64,000 nt of DNA from Marinomonas vulgaris (GTDB lineage: Bacteria; Pseudomonadota; Gammaproteobacteria; Pseudomonadales; Marinomonadaceae): assembly GCF_018145875.1 (NCBI RefSeq), contig NZ_JAGSSV010000003.1, forward strand, positions 124,001 through 188,000, given 5' to 3'. The notes below the pieces were generated by a model. The model was not told the origin of the DNA, did not search any database, and saw only the letters and a list, made by a program, of their open reading frames with translations. Positions within the stretch are counted from its first letter, which is position 1, and every line of letters starts with the position of its first letter. The position numbers and the translations under genes are program-made. Shown piece after piece: positions 1 through 7,792 of the stretch.

Positions 1-771
1 CCTAATCACGAAGTGAAAAAGCGCGTTGCTGAAATGCTCGACATGGTGCAACTGGGGCATTTAGCCCGTCGTAAACCGCACATGTTGTCCGGTGGTCAGC
101 GTCAACGCGTGGCTTTGGCGCGTTCCTTGGTAAAACAGCCCAAGCTCTTGTTACTTGATGAGCCATTGGGTGCATTGGACAAAAAGCTGCGCGAAGAAAC
201 GCAATTTGAATTGATGCGTATACAAGAAGAGTTAGGCATTACCTTTGTGGTCGTTACCCACGATCAAGAAGAAGCCATGACCTTGGCAACGCGTATTGGT
301 GTGATGAACAACGGCGTGATTGTGCAAACCGCCGAGCCTCACGAGGTGTACGAATACCCGAATAACCGTTTTGTGGCCGAGTTCATTGGTAATGTGAACA
401 TTTTCGATGGCACCGTGGTTACAGATGAACGCGACAGTGCGACCATTCATTGTGCCGACACCGACTCGTTGATTTACGTGGATCACGGCATCAGCTGTGC
501 ACCAAACCAAGGTGTGAGCGTTGCCATTCGTCCCGAAAAAATGCGCATCAGCCGCGAAGCACCGACTGAGATAAATAATCATGTGTCTGGCGTGATCAGC
601 GAAGTGGCTTACATGGGCAGCCAATCGATCTTTAAAGTGCGTTTGCCATCAGGCAAAGAGATTCGTGTGACGCAACCGAATGCTCAGCGTGATACGGGTG
701 ATCGTTTAACGTGGGACGACAAAGTGCATTTGTCTTGGGACGCCGACAGCAGCGTGGTACTCACATCATGA
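1..771 (+). CDS. potG: Putrescine/polyamine-type ABC transporter ATP-binding subunit (PotG/PotA family), 5'-truncated
   Basis: The frame is open from the first base, so the N-terminus with the Walker A loop lies upstream of the window. What is visible is the ABC signature (LSGGQRQRVALARS), Walker B with D-loop (LLLLDEPLGALDK), the H-loop (VVVTHDQEEA) and a C-terminal TOBE-like domain of about 120 residues. This arrangement is typical of polyamine and related importers, where the subunit hydrolyses ATP on the cytoplasmic face. The stop overlaps the start of the following permease gene (ATGATGA), so translation is probably coupled. Putrescine as substrate is inferred from the PotH/PotI-like partners; spermidine or another amine is possible. 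Confidence 0.93.
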   Translation, partial: PNHEVKKRVAEMLDMVQLGHLARRKPHMLSGGQRQRVALARSLVKQPKLLLLDEPLGALDKKLREETQFELMRIQEELGITFVVVTHDQEEAMTLATRIGVMNNGVIVQTAEPHEVYEYPNNRFVAEFIGNVNIFDGTVVTDERDSATIHCADTDSLIYVDHGISCAPNQGVSVAIRPEKMRISREAPTEINNHVSGVISEVAYMGSQSIFKVRLPSGKEIRVTQPNAQRDTGDRLTWDDKVHLSWDADSSVVLTS

Positions 772-1712
772 TGACACCGCCTGCGACTGCCTCTGTTGAA
801 ACGTCTCGCCCTACGCTGAAACAACGTTTGCAACGCCTGAGTCTTGGGCGTTGGCTGGTCATTTTGATCCCTATGTTGTGGTTAGCGGCGTTCTTTTTTG
901 TACCCTTTTTAGTGGTGTTTAAGATATCTTTATCCGAAGCCATGATTGCGGTACCGCCTTATTCGCCTTTGCTTGAGTGGGACCCCGACTCAGCGTTTGC
1001 GACCTTGCGAGTGACTTTCGGTAACTATTTATTCTTGTTCGAATCGCGTTTCTACCTGGATGCCTATTTAAGCTCCTTGCGCATTGCCGCGGTGTCGACG
1101 TTTTTCACCTTGCTGATTGGTTTTCCGATCGCTTATTTGATTGCTCGTAGTGGCCCTACCTCGCGCACTATTTTATTGTCTTTGGTGATTTTGCCGTTTT
1201 GGACGTCTTTTTTGCTGCGGGTTTACGCGTGGATGGCTTTGCTGAAAAAGAACGGTTTGGTCAACGACATTCTGATGTCGGTGGGTTTGATCGATGAGCC
1301 TTTGCAAATCTTACAAACCGATTTTGCCGTTTACCTTGGCATTGTTTATACCTACTTGCCCTTTATGATTTTGCCCTTGTACACCCAGCTTGAAAAAATG
1401 GACATGAGCCTAGTGGAAGCAGCGTTGGATTTAGGCGCACGACCTTGGCGTGCCTTTTGTCTGGTGACCTTGCCATTGGCTAAGCCTGGTATAATCGCTG
1501 GCTGTTTGTTGGTGTTCATTCCGGCGGTGGGCGAGTTTGTTATTCCTTCCTTACTGGGCGGTTCCGATACCTTGATGATTGGCCGTGTGTTGTGGGATGA
1601 ATTTTTCCTAAATCGAGATTGGCCGTTGGCGTCTGCCGTAGCGATTGTGATGTTAATCGTTTTAGTGGGTCCCATTATGTTTATGCGTAATGGCAATAAG
1701 GAGGCGGTATGA
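768..1712 (+). CDS. potH: Polyamine ABC transporter permease, PotH-like
   Basis: Inner-membrane permease of about 314 residues. It has a cytoplasmic N-terminal extension, a first hydrophobic segment near residues 30-50 and about five further membrane segments. The EAA coupling loop that contacts the ATPase is visible (EAALDLGARPWRAF). The stretch ILPFWTSFLLRVYAW resembles PotH more than PotB, and the length is close to that of PotH. I chose the ATG at 768, which overlaps the upstream stop, over an in-frame upstream start inside potG. The stop overlaps the next gene by 4 bp. Putrescine specificity is inferred. Confidence 0.92.
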   Translation: MMTPPATASVETSRPTLKQRLQRLSLGRWLVILIPMLWLAAFFFVPFLVVFKISLSEAMIAVPPYSPLLEWDPDSAFATLRVTFGNYLFLFESRFYLDAYLSSLRIAAVSTFFTLLIGFPIAYLIARSGPTSRTILLSLVILPFWTSFLLRVYAWMALLKKNGLVNDILMSVGLIDEPLQILQTDFAVYLGIVYTYLPFMILPLYTQLEKMDMSLVEAALDLGARPWRAFCLVTLPLAKPGIIAGCLLVFIPAVGEFVIPSLLGGSDTLMIGRVLWDEFFLNRDWPLASAVAIVMLIVLVGPIMFMRNGNKEAV

Positions 1713-2518
1713 AGCAGCATTCTCTTGCGCTTAAACTCAGTGCGGGTTTTGGCTTTGTGTTTTTGTATGCGCCGATTATTGCGCTGATTATTTACAGCTT
1801 TAACGAATCCAAACTGGTGACAGTCTGGGGTGGCTGGTCGTTAAAATGGTACGCCGAGTTGTTCCGCAATGAGCAAATCATGAGCGCCGCTTGGGTAAGC
1901 TTAAAAATCGCCTTTATCAGTGCCACCTTGGCTGCCATTCTCGGCACCTTGGCGGGTTTTGTGTTGAGTCGAATGCGTCGTTTTCGTGGTAAAACCATGA
2001 TGGCGGGTTGGGTAACAGCGCCTCTGGTTATGCCGGAAGTGATCACTGGCTTATCTTTGCTGCTGTTGTTCGTCGCCATGGAAAACATGTTTGGCTGGCC
2101 TGCAGGCCGTGGCACCACAACGATAGTAATCGCTCACACAACTTTTTGTCTGGCGTATGTGGCGGTGGTGGTGCAATCGCGCTTGGCTTCGATGGATGAA
2201 ACCCTAGAAGAAGCCGCGATGGATTTGGGCGCTAAGCCGGTGTCTCTTTTCTTTTTGATTACCTTACCGATGATTTCTCCGGCCATTTTGTCCGGTTGGT
2301 TGTTGTCGTTTACCTTGTCGTTAGACGATTTAGTGATCGCAAGCTTTGTGTCTGGGCCAGGTAATTCCACCTTGCCGATGGTGATTTTCTCGAAAGTGCG
2401 CTTAGGCGTCACACCAGAAATTAACGCGTTGGCGACCCTGATGATTTTGGTCGTATCTGTCGCTGTGATCGCTGCGATTGTGATTATGCGTCGTCAGAAT
2501 CGATTTCAAAAACCGTAA
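1709..2518 (+). CDS. potI: Polyamine ABC transporter permease, PotI-like
   Basis: Second permease of the heterodimeric channel, 269 residues with about six membrane segments. The EAA loop is present (EEAAMDLGAKPVSLFF), followed by the usual LDDLVIASF region of PotC/PotI proteins. GAGG before the ATG acts as the ribosome site, and the start overlaps the end of potH, so the ATPase and the two permeases form one translationally coupled operon. The periplasmic binding protein (PotF-like) is not in the window and presumably lies upstream. The next gene follows after 40 bp on the same strand. Confidence 0.92.
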   Translation: MKQHSLALKLSAGFGFVFLYAPIIALIIYSFNESKLVTVWGGWSLKWYAELFRNEQIMSAAWVSLKIAFISATLAAILGTLAGFVLSRMRRFRGKTMMAGWVTAPLVMPEVITGLSLLLLFVAMENMFGWPAGRGTTTIVIAHTTFCLAYVAVVVQSRLASMDETLEEAAMDLGAKPVSLFFLITLPMISPAILSGWLLSFTLSLDDLVIASFVSGPGNSTLPMVIFSKVRLGVTPEINALATLMILVVSVAVIAAIVIMRRQNRFQKP

Positions 2519-2558
2519 CTTCGTATTATAAAAGTGCTTTTTTAGAGGCTAATAAGTC

Positions 2559-3263
2559 ATGAAAATAGGTATTCTCGCAGCGGGCATCACGCCCGATGTG
2601 TTGCGCTCTGAGTATCCAACTTACGCTGAAATGTTTGCTCAGCAACTTTCTACCTTGGAGTCGTCGTTATCGTTCGAAATATTCGACGTACGCTTGGGTG
2701 AGTTTCCCGCCAGCACGGCGGTGTGTGATGGCTGGTTGATTACCGGCTCGAAATCCGACGCGCACGGCGACGATGCTTGGGTATTGGAGCTGTGCGACTT
2801 CATTCGTGAAGTTGATGCTAAGGGTCAAGTGTTGGTTGGCATTTGCTTTGGTCATCAAGTGATTGCCCGTGCCTTGGGTGGGCGAGTTGAAAAGTTCACC
2901 GGTGGCTGGGGCGTGGGTGTTCATCATTATCAAGTGGTCGACAACACAATCTCGGCACTTGATCGTAGTGACATTGCTTTTTGCGCCTTTCATCAGGATC
3001 AAGTGCTTGAGAAACCTGAGAAGATGACGACCTTCTTGACCAGTGACTTTTGCCAGCATGCGGGTTTGATCTATCAAGATCGCATCCTAACTTTTCAAGG
3101 CCACCCTGAATTTTCTAAAGCCTATGAAAGTGAGCTGATTGATATGTACGACGGTAAAACGCTGACTACAGAAGAAGCGGCTCAAGCGCGTGACAGTGTT
3201 GCAAAAGAAGCGATACAGAACGATCAATTGATGGCGTGGATCGGATGTTTCTTGAAAGGCTAA
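2559..3263 (+). CDS. Class I glutamine amidotransferase-like protein
   Basis: A free-standing GATase1 domain of 234 residues. The nucleophile elbow is GICFGHQ (Cys near residue 95), followed by an ARALGG stretch, and GHPEFS near residue 183 supplies the catalytic His with a following Glu. This resembles the COG0518 group (GMP-synthase-like amidotransferases). It does not look like PuuD, whose elbow differs. It sits 40 bp after potI with a strong terminator behind it, so it is probably the last gene of the polyamine transport operon. A role in hydrolysing gamma-glutamyl derivatives of polyamines is a guess from context; the true substrate is unknown. Confidence 0.85.
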   Translation: MKIGILAAGITPDVLRSEYPTYAEMFAQQLSTLESSLSFEIFDVRLGEFPASTAVCDGWLITGSKSDAHGDDAWVLELCDFIREVDAKGQVLVGICFGHQVIARALGGRVEKFTGGWGVGVHHYQVVDNTISALDRSDIAFCAFHQDQVLEKPEKMTTFLTSDFCQHAGLIYQDRILTFQGHPEFSKAYESELIDMYDGKTLTTEEAAQARDSVAKEAIQNDQLMAWIGCFLKG

Positions 3264-3296
3264 CTCGTGGCCGATCCATTCCTCAAAGATCATCAC

Positions 3297-3338
3297 AAAA
3301 CCCCGTTAGTAGTTACTCACTAACGGGGTTTTGTTTTT
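3297..3338 (+). terminator. Rho-independent terminator after the pot operon
   Basis: A perfect 14-bp inverted repeat (3297-3310 and 3319-3332, arm AAAACCCCGTTAGT) encloses an 8-nt loop and is followed by TGTTTTTT. It lies between the amidotransferase gene and the opposing gmhB. The A-run on the left arm could let it work in both directions. Confidence 0.9.
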
Positions 3339-3403
3339 TATGATTTGAAGCGTTATGAATAGTGCGCTTAGTTGTGAAAAGTACACTTAAGAATGGCCAG
3401 TGA

Positions 3404-3976
3404 TCAGCTGTATTTTTGCAAAGTAGCAATAGTAAACGCCGCCAAATCTGTGAACACAGAAAAATGAAAATCGATCTTCTTGTACTGAGTCTCACGGCCT
3501 TTGCCGGTCAAAACCAATACTGGTGCGCAACCGCGGGCATGACCTGCCTGTAGGTCTCTCAGGGAGTCTCCGACCATAATCGCTGGTGTGTTCTCAAACG
3601 ACACACCGAGTTCTGCTTCGATCGATTCAATCATGCCGCTTTTGGGTTTGCGACAGTTGCAATCGTCGTCTGGCCCATGAGGGCAATATTGAATACCATC
3701 GATTTTGCCGCCCTTTTCTTCTATCAAAGCGATCATTTTGTCGTGCATTGCCTGCAAGATGGCTTCGTCATAATAGCCGCGTGCAACCCCCGATTGATTG
3801 GTCACCACAAAGACTTTGAAGCCTGCTTTGGACAGCGCGGCGATGGCGTGAATACTGCCTGGGATAGGTTGCCACTCATCGACGGATTTTACATAAGCGT
3901 CGGAGTCCTGATTAATCACACCGTCACGATCTAATAAAATAATGGGTTTTTGCGTGCTGCTTGTCGCGGTGTTCAT
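3404..3976 (-). CDS. gmhB: D-glycero-D-manno-heptose-1,7-bisphosphate 7-phosphatase
   Basis: HAD-superfamily phosphatase of 190 residues that removes the 7-phosphate from heptose bisphosphate in the pathway to ADP-heptose for LPS inner core. The nucleophile motif is LLDRDGVIN near residue 14, motif II is VVTNQSG, and motif IV is MVGDSLRDLQAG. The zinc-binding loop typical of GmhB is visible as CPHGPDDDCNCRKP. A histidinol-phosphate phosphatase role is less likely because the protein stands alone. It is the last gene of the minus-strand run; pseudomonads also carry gmhB close to the replication origin. Confidence 0.93.
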   Translation of the reverse strand: MNTATSSTQKPIILLDRDGVINQDSDAYVKSVDEWQPIPGSIHAIAALSKAGFKVFVVTNQSGVARGYYDEAILQAMHDKMIALIEEKGGKIDGIQYCPHGPDDDCNCRKPKSGMIESIEAELGVSFENTPAIMVGDSLRDLQAGHARGCAPVLVLTGKGRETQYKKIDFHFSVFTDLAAFTIATLQKYS

Positions 3977-4008
3977 GGAGTCGTTACCTTATAAAAAAAT
4001 ATAGAAAT

Positions 4009-4482
4009 CTATTTATGCTCAGCAATGTCTGCAAATTTGGCATTGCGGCAAATCGTGCTTAAATCATGCGGTGCCAGTCCAATGTCCAGTCCACGCTGAC
4101 CACCACTGACGTACATTTTGGCATGAGTGGTGGCGCTCTGATCAATGCAGGTCACAAGGCTTTTCTTTTGGCCAATTGGACTGATGCCACCTAAAAGATA
4201 GCCTGTTAAGCGTTCAGCGGCCTTTGTGTCCGCCATGTGAAGCTTTTTTACGCCTATTGCGCTGGCGGCACGTTTTAAGTTGAGAGTGCCTGTCACAGGA
4301 ACAATACAAACAAAGACGCTTTTATCATCGCTCACCAACAGTGTTTTGAACACCATGGAGGGGTCTAACGCCAATTTTTCTGCCGCTTCTTCACCAAAGT
4401 TTGAGCAATAAGGGTCATGCTCATATTGGTGAAGCGTAAAAGTGATGTTTCTTTTTTTCAGTTGATCGATTGCTGGTGTCAC
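4009..4482 (-). CDS. ybaK: Cys-tRNA(Pro)/Cys-tRNA deacylase, YbaK/EbsC family
   Basis: Small editing-domain protein (157 residues) that hydrolyses mischarged Cys-tRNA(Pro) in trans. The YbaK fold is recognisable from the N-terminal IDQLKKRNITFTLHQYEHDP, the FKTLLVSDDK strand with the conserved lysine, the LNLKRAASAIGVKK segment and the GGISPIGQKK loop. Length matches the family. It lies between trkH and gmhB with short gaps, probably read from its own or a read-through promoter. The family is clear; the exact tRNA substrate is inferred from E. coli YbaK. Confidence 0.92.
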   Translation of the reverse strand: MTPAIDQLKKRNITFTLHQYEHDPYCSNFGEEAAEKLALDPSMVFKTLLVSDDKSVFVCIVPVTGTLNLKRAASAIGVKKLHMADTKAAERLTGYLLGGISPIGQKKSLVTCIDQSATTHAKMYVSGGQRGLDIGLAPHDLSTICRNAKFADIAEHK

Positions 4483-4522
4483 CGCTCTCTTCCTTCTTTC
4501 GAATGGATATTGTCACTTAAGC

Positions 4523-5971
4523 TTATCTTTGCCAAAACATCGGCGTGAATAATACCAACAAGGTGAATACTTCCAAACGGCCTAATAACATAGAAAAGCA
4601 CAGCATCCATTTTGCTGGATCACTGATACTGGTAAAGCTTGCAGACACGTCGCCCAGTCCCGGGCCAAGGTTATTGAGCGTCGCCGCCACGGCAGACCAT
4701 GAGGTAACTTGATCCAGCCCTGTGGCCATCAGGCCAATCATCAAAACGATATAAACCAACAAATAGGCGGAGAAAAACCCCCACACCGCCGACACCACGC
4801 GCTCTTGAATCGCCTTGCCACCGACTTTAACGGGAATCACGGCATTCGGGTGAATAAGACGTTGGATTTCACGCATACCCTGTTTGAGGATCAATAAAAT
4901 ACGAATAACCTTCATACCGCCACCGGTTGAGCTGGCACAGCCCCCAACAAACGAAGTGACAATGAGTAAGAAAGGCAAAAAGTGCGGCCAGTCAGCAAAC
5001 CCAGAAGTACCAAACCCCGCGGTGGTCGCGATTGTTACGGTTTCAAATATTGCGTATCGGATTGAGTTGCCCCAGTCATAGGTAGACGTCATCGCCAGTA
5101 CCAGCGTTGACAAAATAATGGTGCTGGACAGCATCAACAAAAAGAAACGTGCTTCGGGGTCTTTAAAGTAATGCCAAACGCTTTTGTGACGCCAGGCGAA
5201 GAAGTGCAAAGCAAAGTTAAACGCCGATACCGTCATAAAGAAAGTACAAATAAGCTCGATGGCGACGCTGTCAAAATAGCCAATACTGGCATCGTGGGTC
5301 GAGAATCCGCCAATGGCAACCGTCGAGAAACTGTGACAAATGGCATCGAACAAGGTCATCCCTGCTATCCAATAACCCAATGCACAGACAATGGTTAATG
5401 TCGCATAAATGTACCAAAGGGCTTTGGCGGTTTCCGCGATACGCGGTGTGAGTTTGGTGTCTTTTACTGGGCCTGGGGTTTCAGCACGATAAAGCTGCAT
5501 ACCACCGATGCCCAACATTGGCATGATGGCCACGGCCAATACGATGATCCCCATGCCGCCTAACCACTGCAGCATTTGGCGATAAAACAGAATCGACTGG
5601 GGTAAATCATCAATGCCTAGCAAGATGGTTGCCCCCGTCGTTGTTAAACCGGAAATGGATTCAAACAAGGCATCGGTAAAAGACAGTTCAGGGTTTTCAG
5701 AAAGGAAGAAAGGCACAGAACCAAAAAAGCCCAGTACCGTCCAAAACAACACGGTGACCAAGAAACCATCACGAATTTTCAACTCGCCCCGTTCTTTGCG
5801 AACGGGAAACCAGAGCAAAAAGCCGCCGACTATGTTGGCGGCCAAACCGTACAGAAATGCATTTAGTTCGCCGTCATTGTAAATCAGTGATACCACGATG
5901 GGCGGAATCAGCGACATACTGAAGACCATAACCAACAACCCAATGACGCGTAAAATAACCCTAAAGTGCAT
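4523..5971 (-). CDS. trkH: Trk potassium uptake system membrane subunit TrkH
   Basis: Integral membrane K+ translocating subunit, 482 residues, built of four MPM repeats. The four selectivity-filter regions are visible: SGLTTTGAT, FSTVAIGGFSTH, TIATTAGFGTSG and NNLGPGLGDVS. The protein pairs with the cytoplasmic NAD-binding regulator TrkA, encoded just upstream (40-bp gap) in the same direction. The sequence runs to the family's usual length with no frameshift. The trkA-trkH order after rsmB matches that in many gammaproteobacteria. Confidence 0.96.
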   Translation of the reverse strand: MHFRVILRVIGLLVMVFSMSLIPPIVVSLIYNDGELNAFLYGLAANIVGGFLLWFPVRKERGELKIRDGFLVTVLFWTVLGFFGSVPFFLSENPELSFTDALFESISGLTTTGATILLGIDDLPQSILFYRQMLQWLGGMGIIVLAVAIMPMLGIGGMQLYRAETPGPVKDTKLTPRIAETAKALWYIYATLTIVCALGYWIAGMTLFDAICHSFSTVAIGGFSTHDASIGYFDSVAIELICTFFMTVSAFNFALHFFAWRHKSVWHYFKDPEARFFLLMLSSTIILSTLVLAMTSTYDWGNSIRYAIFETVTIATTAGFGTSGFADWPHFLPFLLIVTSFVGGCASSTGGGMKVIRILLILKQGMREIQRLIHPNAVIPVKVGGKAIQERVVSAVWGFFSAYLLVYIVLMIGLMATGLDQVTSWSAVAATLNNLGPGLGDVSASFTSISDPAKWMLCFSMLLGRLEVFTLLVLFTPMFWQR

Positions 5972-6011
5972 ATTTTTTCCCGGAGTAAAACTCGTTAGAA
6001 AGGATGTAAAA

Positions 6012-7385
6012 TTAAAAGAAAGTTAAGCCAACTTGGAAGAGTTGCTCCACCGCTGGGATCTGCTTCTTATTTGTCACAAAGATAATCACATGGTCTTCTG
6101 CTTGGATCACCAATTCACTGGTGGCAATGATCAAGTCCTCCTCGCGCACAATGGCCCCAATAGTCGCACCTTCTGGTAAATTTAGGTTGGCAATACTGCG
6201 TCCTACTACTTTTGAAGAGCGATAATCTCCGTGGGCAACCGCCTCTAATGCCTCGGCGGCCCCTTTGCGCATAGAGTGCACATTGACCACATCGCCGCGG
6301 CGAATATAGCTCAATAAGGAACTGATGGTGGTTTGTTGTGGCGAAATTGCGATGTCGATCATGCCTTCTTGAACAATGTCCACATACGCTGGGTTGTTGA
6401 TGATGGTCATGACGGTGCGGACACCGAGCACCTTGGCCAACATAGACGACATGATGTTGGCTTCGTCGTTGTTGGTCAGCGCACAAAATACGTCGGTGGA
6501 TTCGATATTTTCTTCCAGTAACAGCTCTTGTTTCGATGCATCGCCATTGAGCACTATGGTGTTATCGAGGTTTTCAGACAAATAGCGACAGCGCTCTAGA
6601 TCTCGCTCAATGATTTTGACACGGTATTCTTTTTCCAAACTGTGCGCCAAGCGTTCGCCGATGTTACCGCCGCCAGCGATGATAATGCGACGATAAGGCG
6701 TATCCAGCGGACGCAGTTCGCTCATCACATCCAATACATCCCGCTGGGCAGTGAGGAAAAACACTTCGTCATTAGCGTGAATGTGCGTGTTGCCATCTGG
6801 TGAAATGGATTTACCATCACGGTAAATCGCCGCGATACGAGTTTGAATCGACGGCATGTGTTCTTTCAAAAAGCTGATGGGCTGACCGATAAGCGGCCCT
6901 CCTTTTTCGGCTTTCACCACTACCAATTGCACCTTACCATCGGCAAATTCCATCACCTGCAAAGCACCCGGATAACGAATTAAGCGACTTAAATGCTTAG
7001 TCACTTCCTTTTCTGGACTGATACGAACGTCCATCGGCAGGGCTTGATCATTAAACAGTTCTGGATAATGAGAATAGGCACTAGAACGGACACGGCCAAT
7101 TTTTGTCGGCGTTTTGAATAAAGTATGTGCGACCTGACACGCGACCATGTTGGTTTCGTCTTGGTTACTCACGGCGATCAACATATCGGCGTCATTACAG
7201 CCGGCTTGTTTTAATACATCGGGGTGCGCGCCGCTGCCTTCAACGGTTTGAATGTCGAGACGGTCTTGGAGTTCTCTGAGGCGAACTAGGTCGGTATCAA
7301 TAACGGTGATGTCGTTGTCTTCACTTGCTAAGTTTTCTGCAAGGGTCGCACCGACTTGTCCTGCACCTATGATGATGATTTTCAT
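6012..7385 (-). CDS. trkA: Trk system potassium uptake regulator TrkA
   Basis: Cytoplasmic gating subunit of the Trk K+ channel, 457 residues, with the duplicated TrkA-N/TrkA-C plan. The first Rossmann domain opens with IIGAGQVGATLAENL at residues 4-18 and the second with IIAGGGNIGERLAHSLE near residue 235. Each is followed by an RCK_C domain (for example IAAIYRDGKSISPDG and IGAIVREEDLIIATS). NAD(H)/ATP binding is family knowledge. A 407-bp gap separates it from rsmB, so it may have its own promoter there. Confidence 0.96.
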   Translation of the reverse strand: MKIIIIGAGQVGATLAENLASEDNDITVIDTDLVRLRELQDRLDIQTVEGSGAHPDVLKQAGCNDADMLIAVSNQDETNMVACQVAHTLFKTPTKIGRVRSSAYSHYPELFNDQALPMDVRISPEKEVTKHLSRLIRYPGALQVMEFADGKVQLVVVKAEKGGPLIGQPISFLKEHMPSIQTRIAAIYRDGKSISPDGNTHIHANDEVFFLTAQRDVLDVMSELRPLDTPYRRIIIAGGGNIGERLAHSLEKEYRVKIIERDLERCRYLSENLDNTIVLNGDASKQELLLEENIESTDVFCALTNNDEANIMSSMLAKVLGVRTVMTIINNPAYVDIVQEGMIDIAISPQQTTISSLLSYIRRGDVVNVHSMRKGAAEALEAVAHGDYRSSKVVGRSIANLNLPEGATIGAIVREEDLIIATSELVIQAEDHVIIFVTNKKQIPAVEQLFQVGLTFF

Positions 7386-7699
7386 AATCTGCCTTTGTGT
7401 GCCCGAAAAGCCTTCTTGTTGTTAGCGATCTTTAAGGGTGTATGAATGTGAGTACCCATCCCAGTTTGCTTTGATGATGGTTCAAGCAGCTTGGGTACGG
7501 CTTTGGTCAATTTTTGATTGATTCAACTAAGATAAGTTTACCTACATACCGGCAACTATTTAACTTGAACTTGCTAAATACTCGCAATTATTTTGCTGTG
7601 GTTTTACCTAGGGTATTTGTATGTTTGAGAGCATACGTTACGAGTCTGTAAGAATTGAAGGGATGTTGTGAAATGGGTACAAGAGATAGATTTCTCAGC

Positions 7700-7736
7700 A
7701 AAGGGAGACATGTTTCATGTGAAACAATCTCCCTTT
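7700..7736. repeat. Nested inverted repeat enclosing the parS-like core
   Basis: Outer arms AAAGGGAGA (7700-7708) and TCTCCCTTT (7728-7736) pair perfectly. Inside them sits the parS-like palindrome 7711-7726. In RNA this would form a long two-part hairpin between rsmB and trkA. There is no long T-run on either side, so a classic terminator is doubtful. Confidence 0.7.
7711..7726. other. Candidate parS site (ParB-binding), 15/16 match
   Basis: TGTTTCATGTGAAACA differs at one central base from the well-known ParB target TGTTTCACGTGAAACA. It lies between rsmB and trkA inside a larger hairpin. parS sites cluster near oriC and the surrounding genes are origin-proximal in pseudomonads, so centromere function is plausible. 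Binding is not shown by sequence alone. Confidence 0.65.
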
Positions 7737-7792
7737 CTGTGGGCCACTGTGTTTACGACAACGGCGGTGATACTGGAGTTGACCGAAGATCG

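Larger units (their letters stand above)
7386..7792. other. Intergenic region between rsmB and trkA
   Basis: A 407-bp stretch without a convincing gene. It must contain the trkA promoter and leader. Its one clear structure is the nested palindrome at 7700-7736 with a parS-like core. A short plus-strand open frame (7655-7840) runs through that palindrome and has no recognisable protein features, so I do not call it. Confidence 0.7.
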
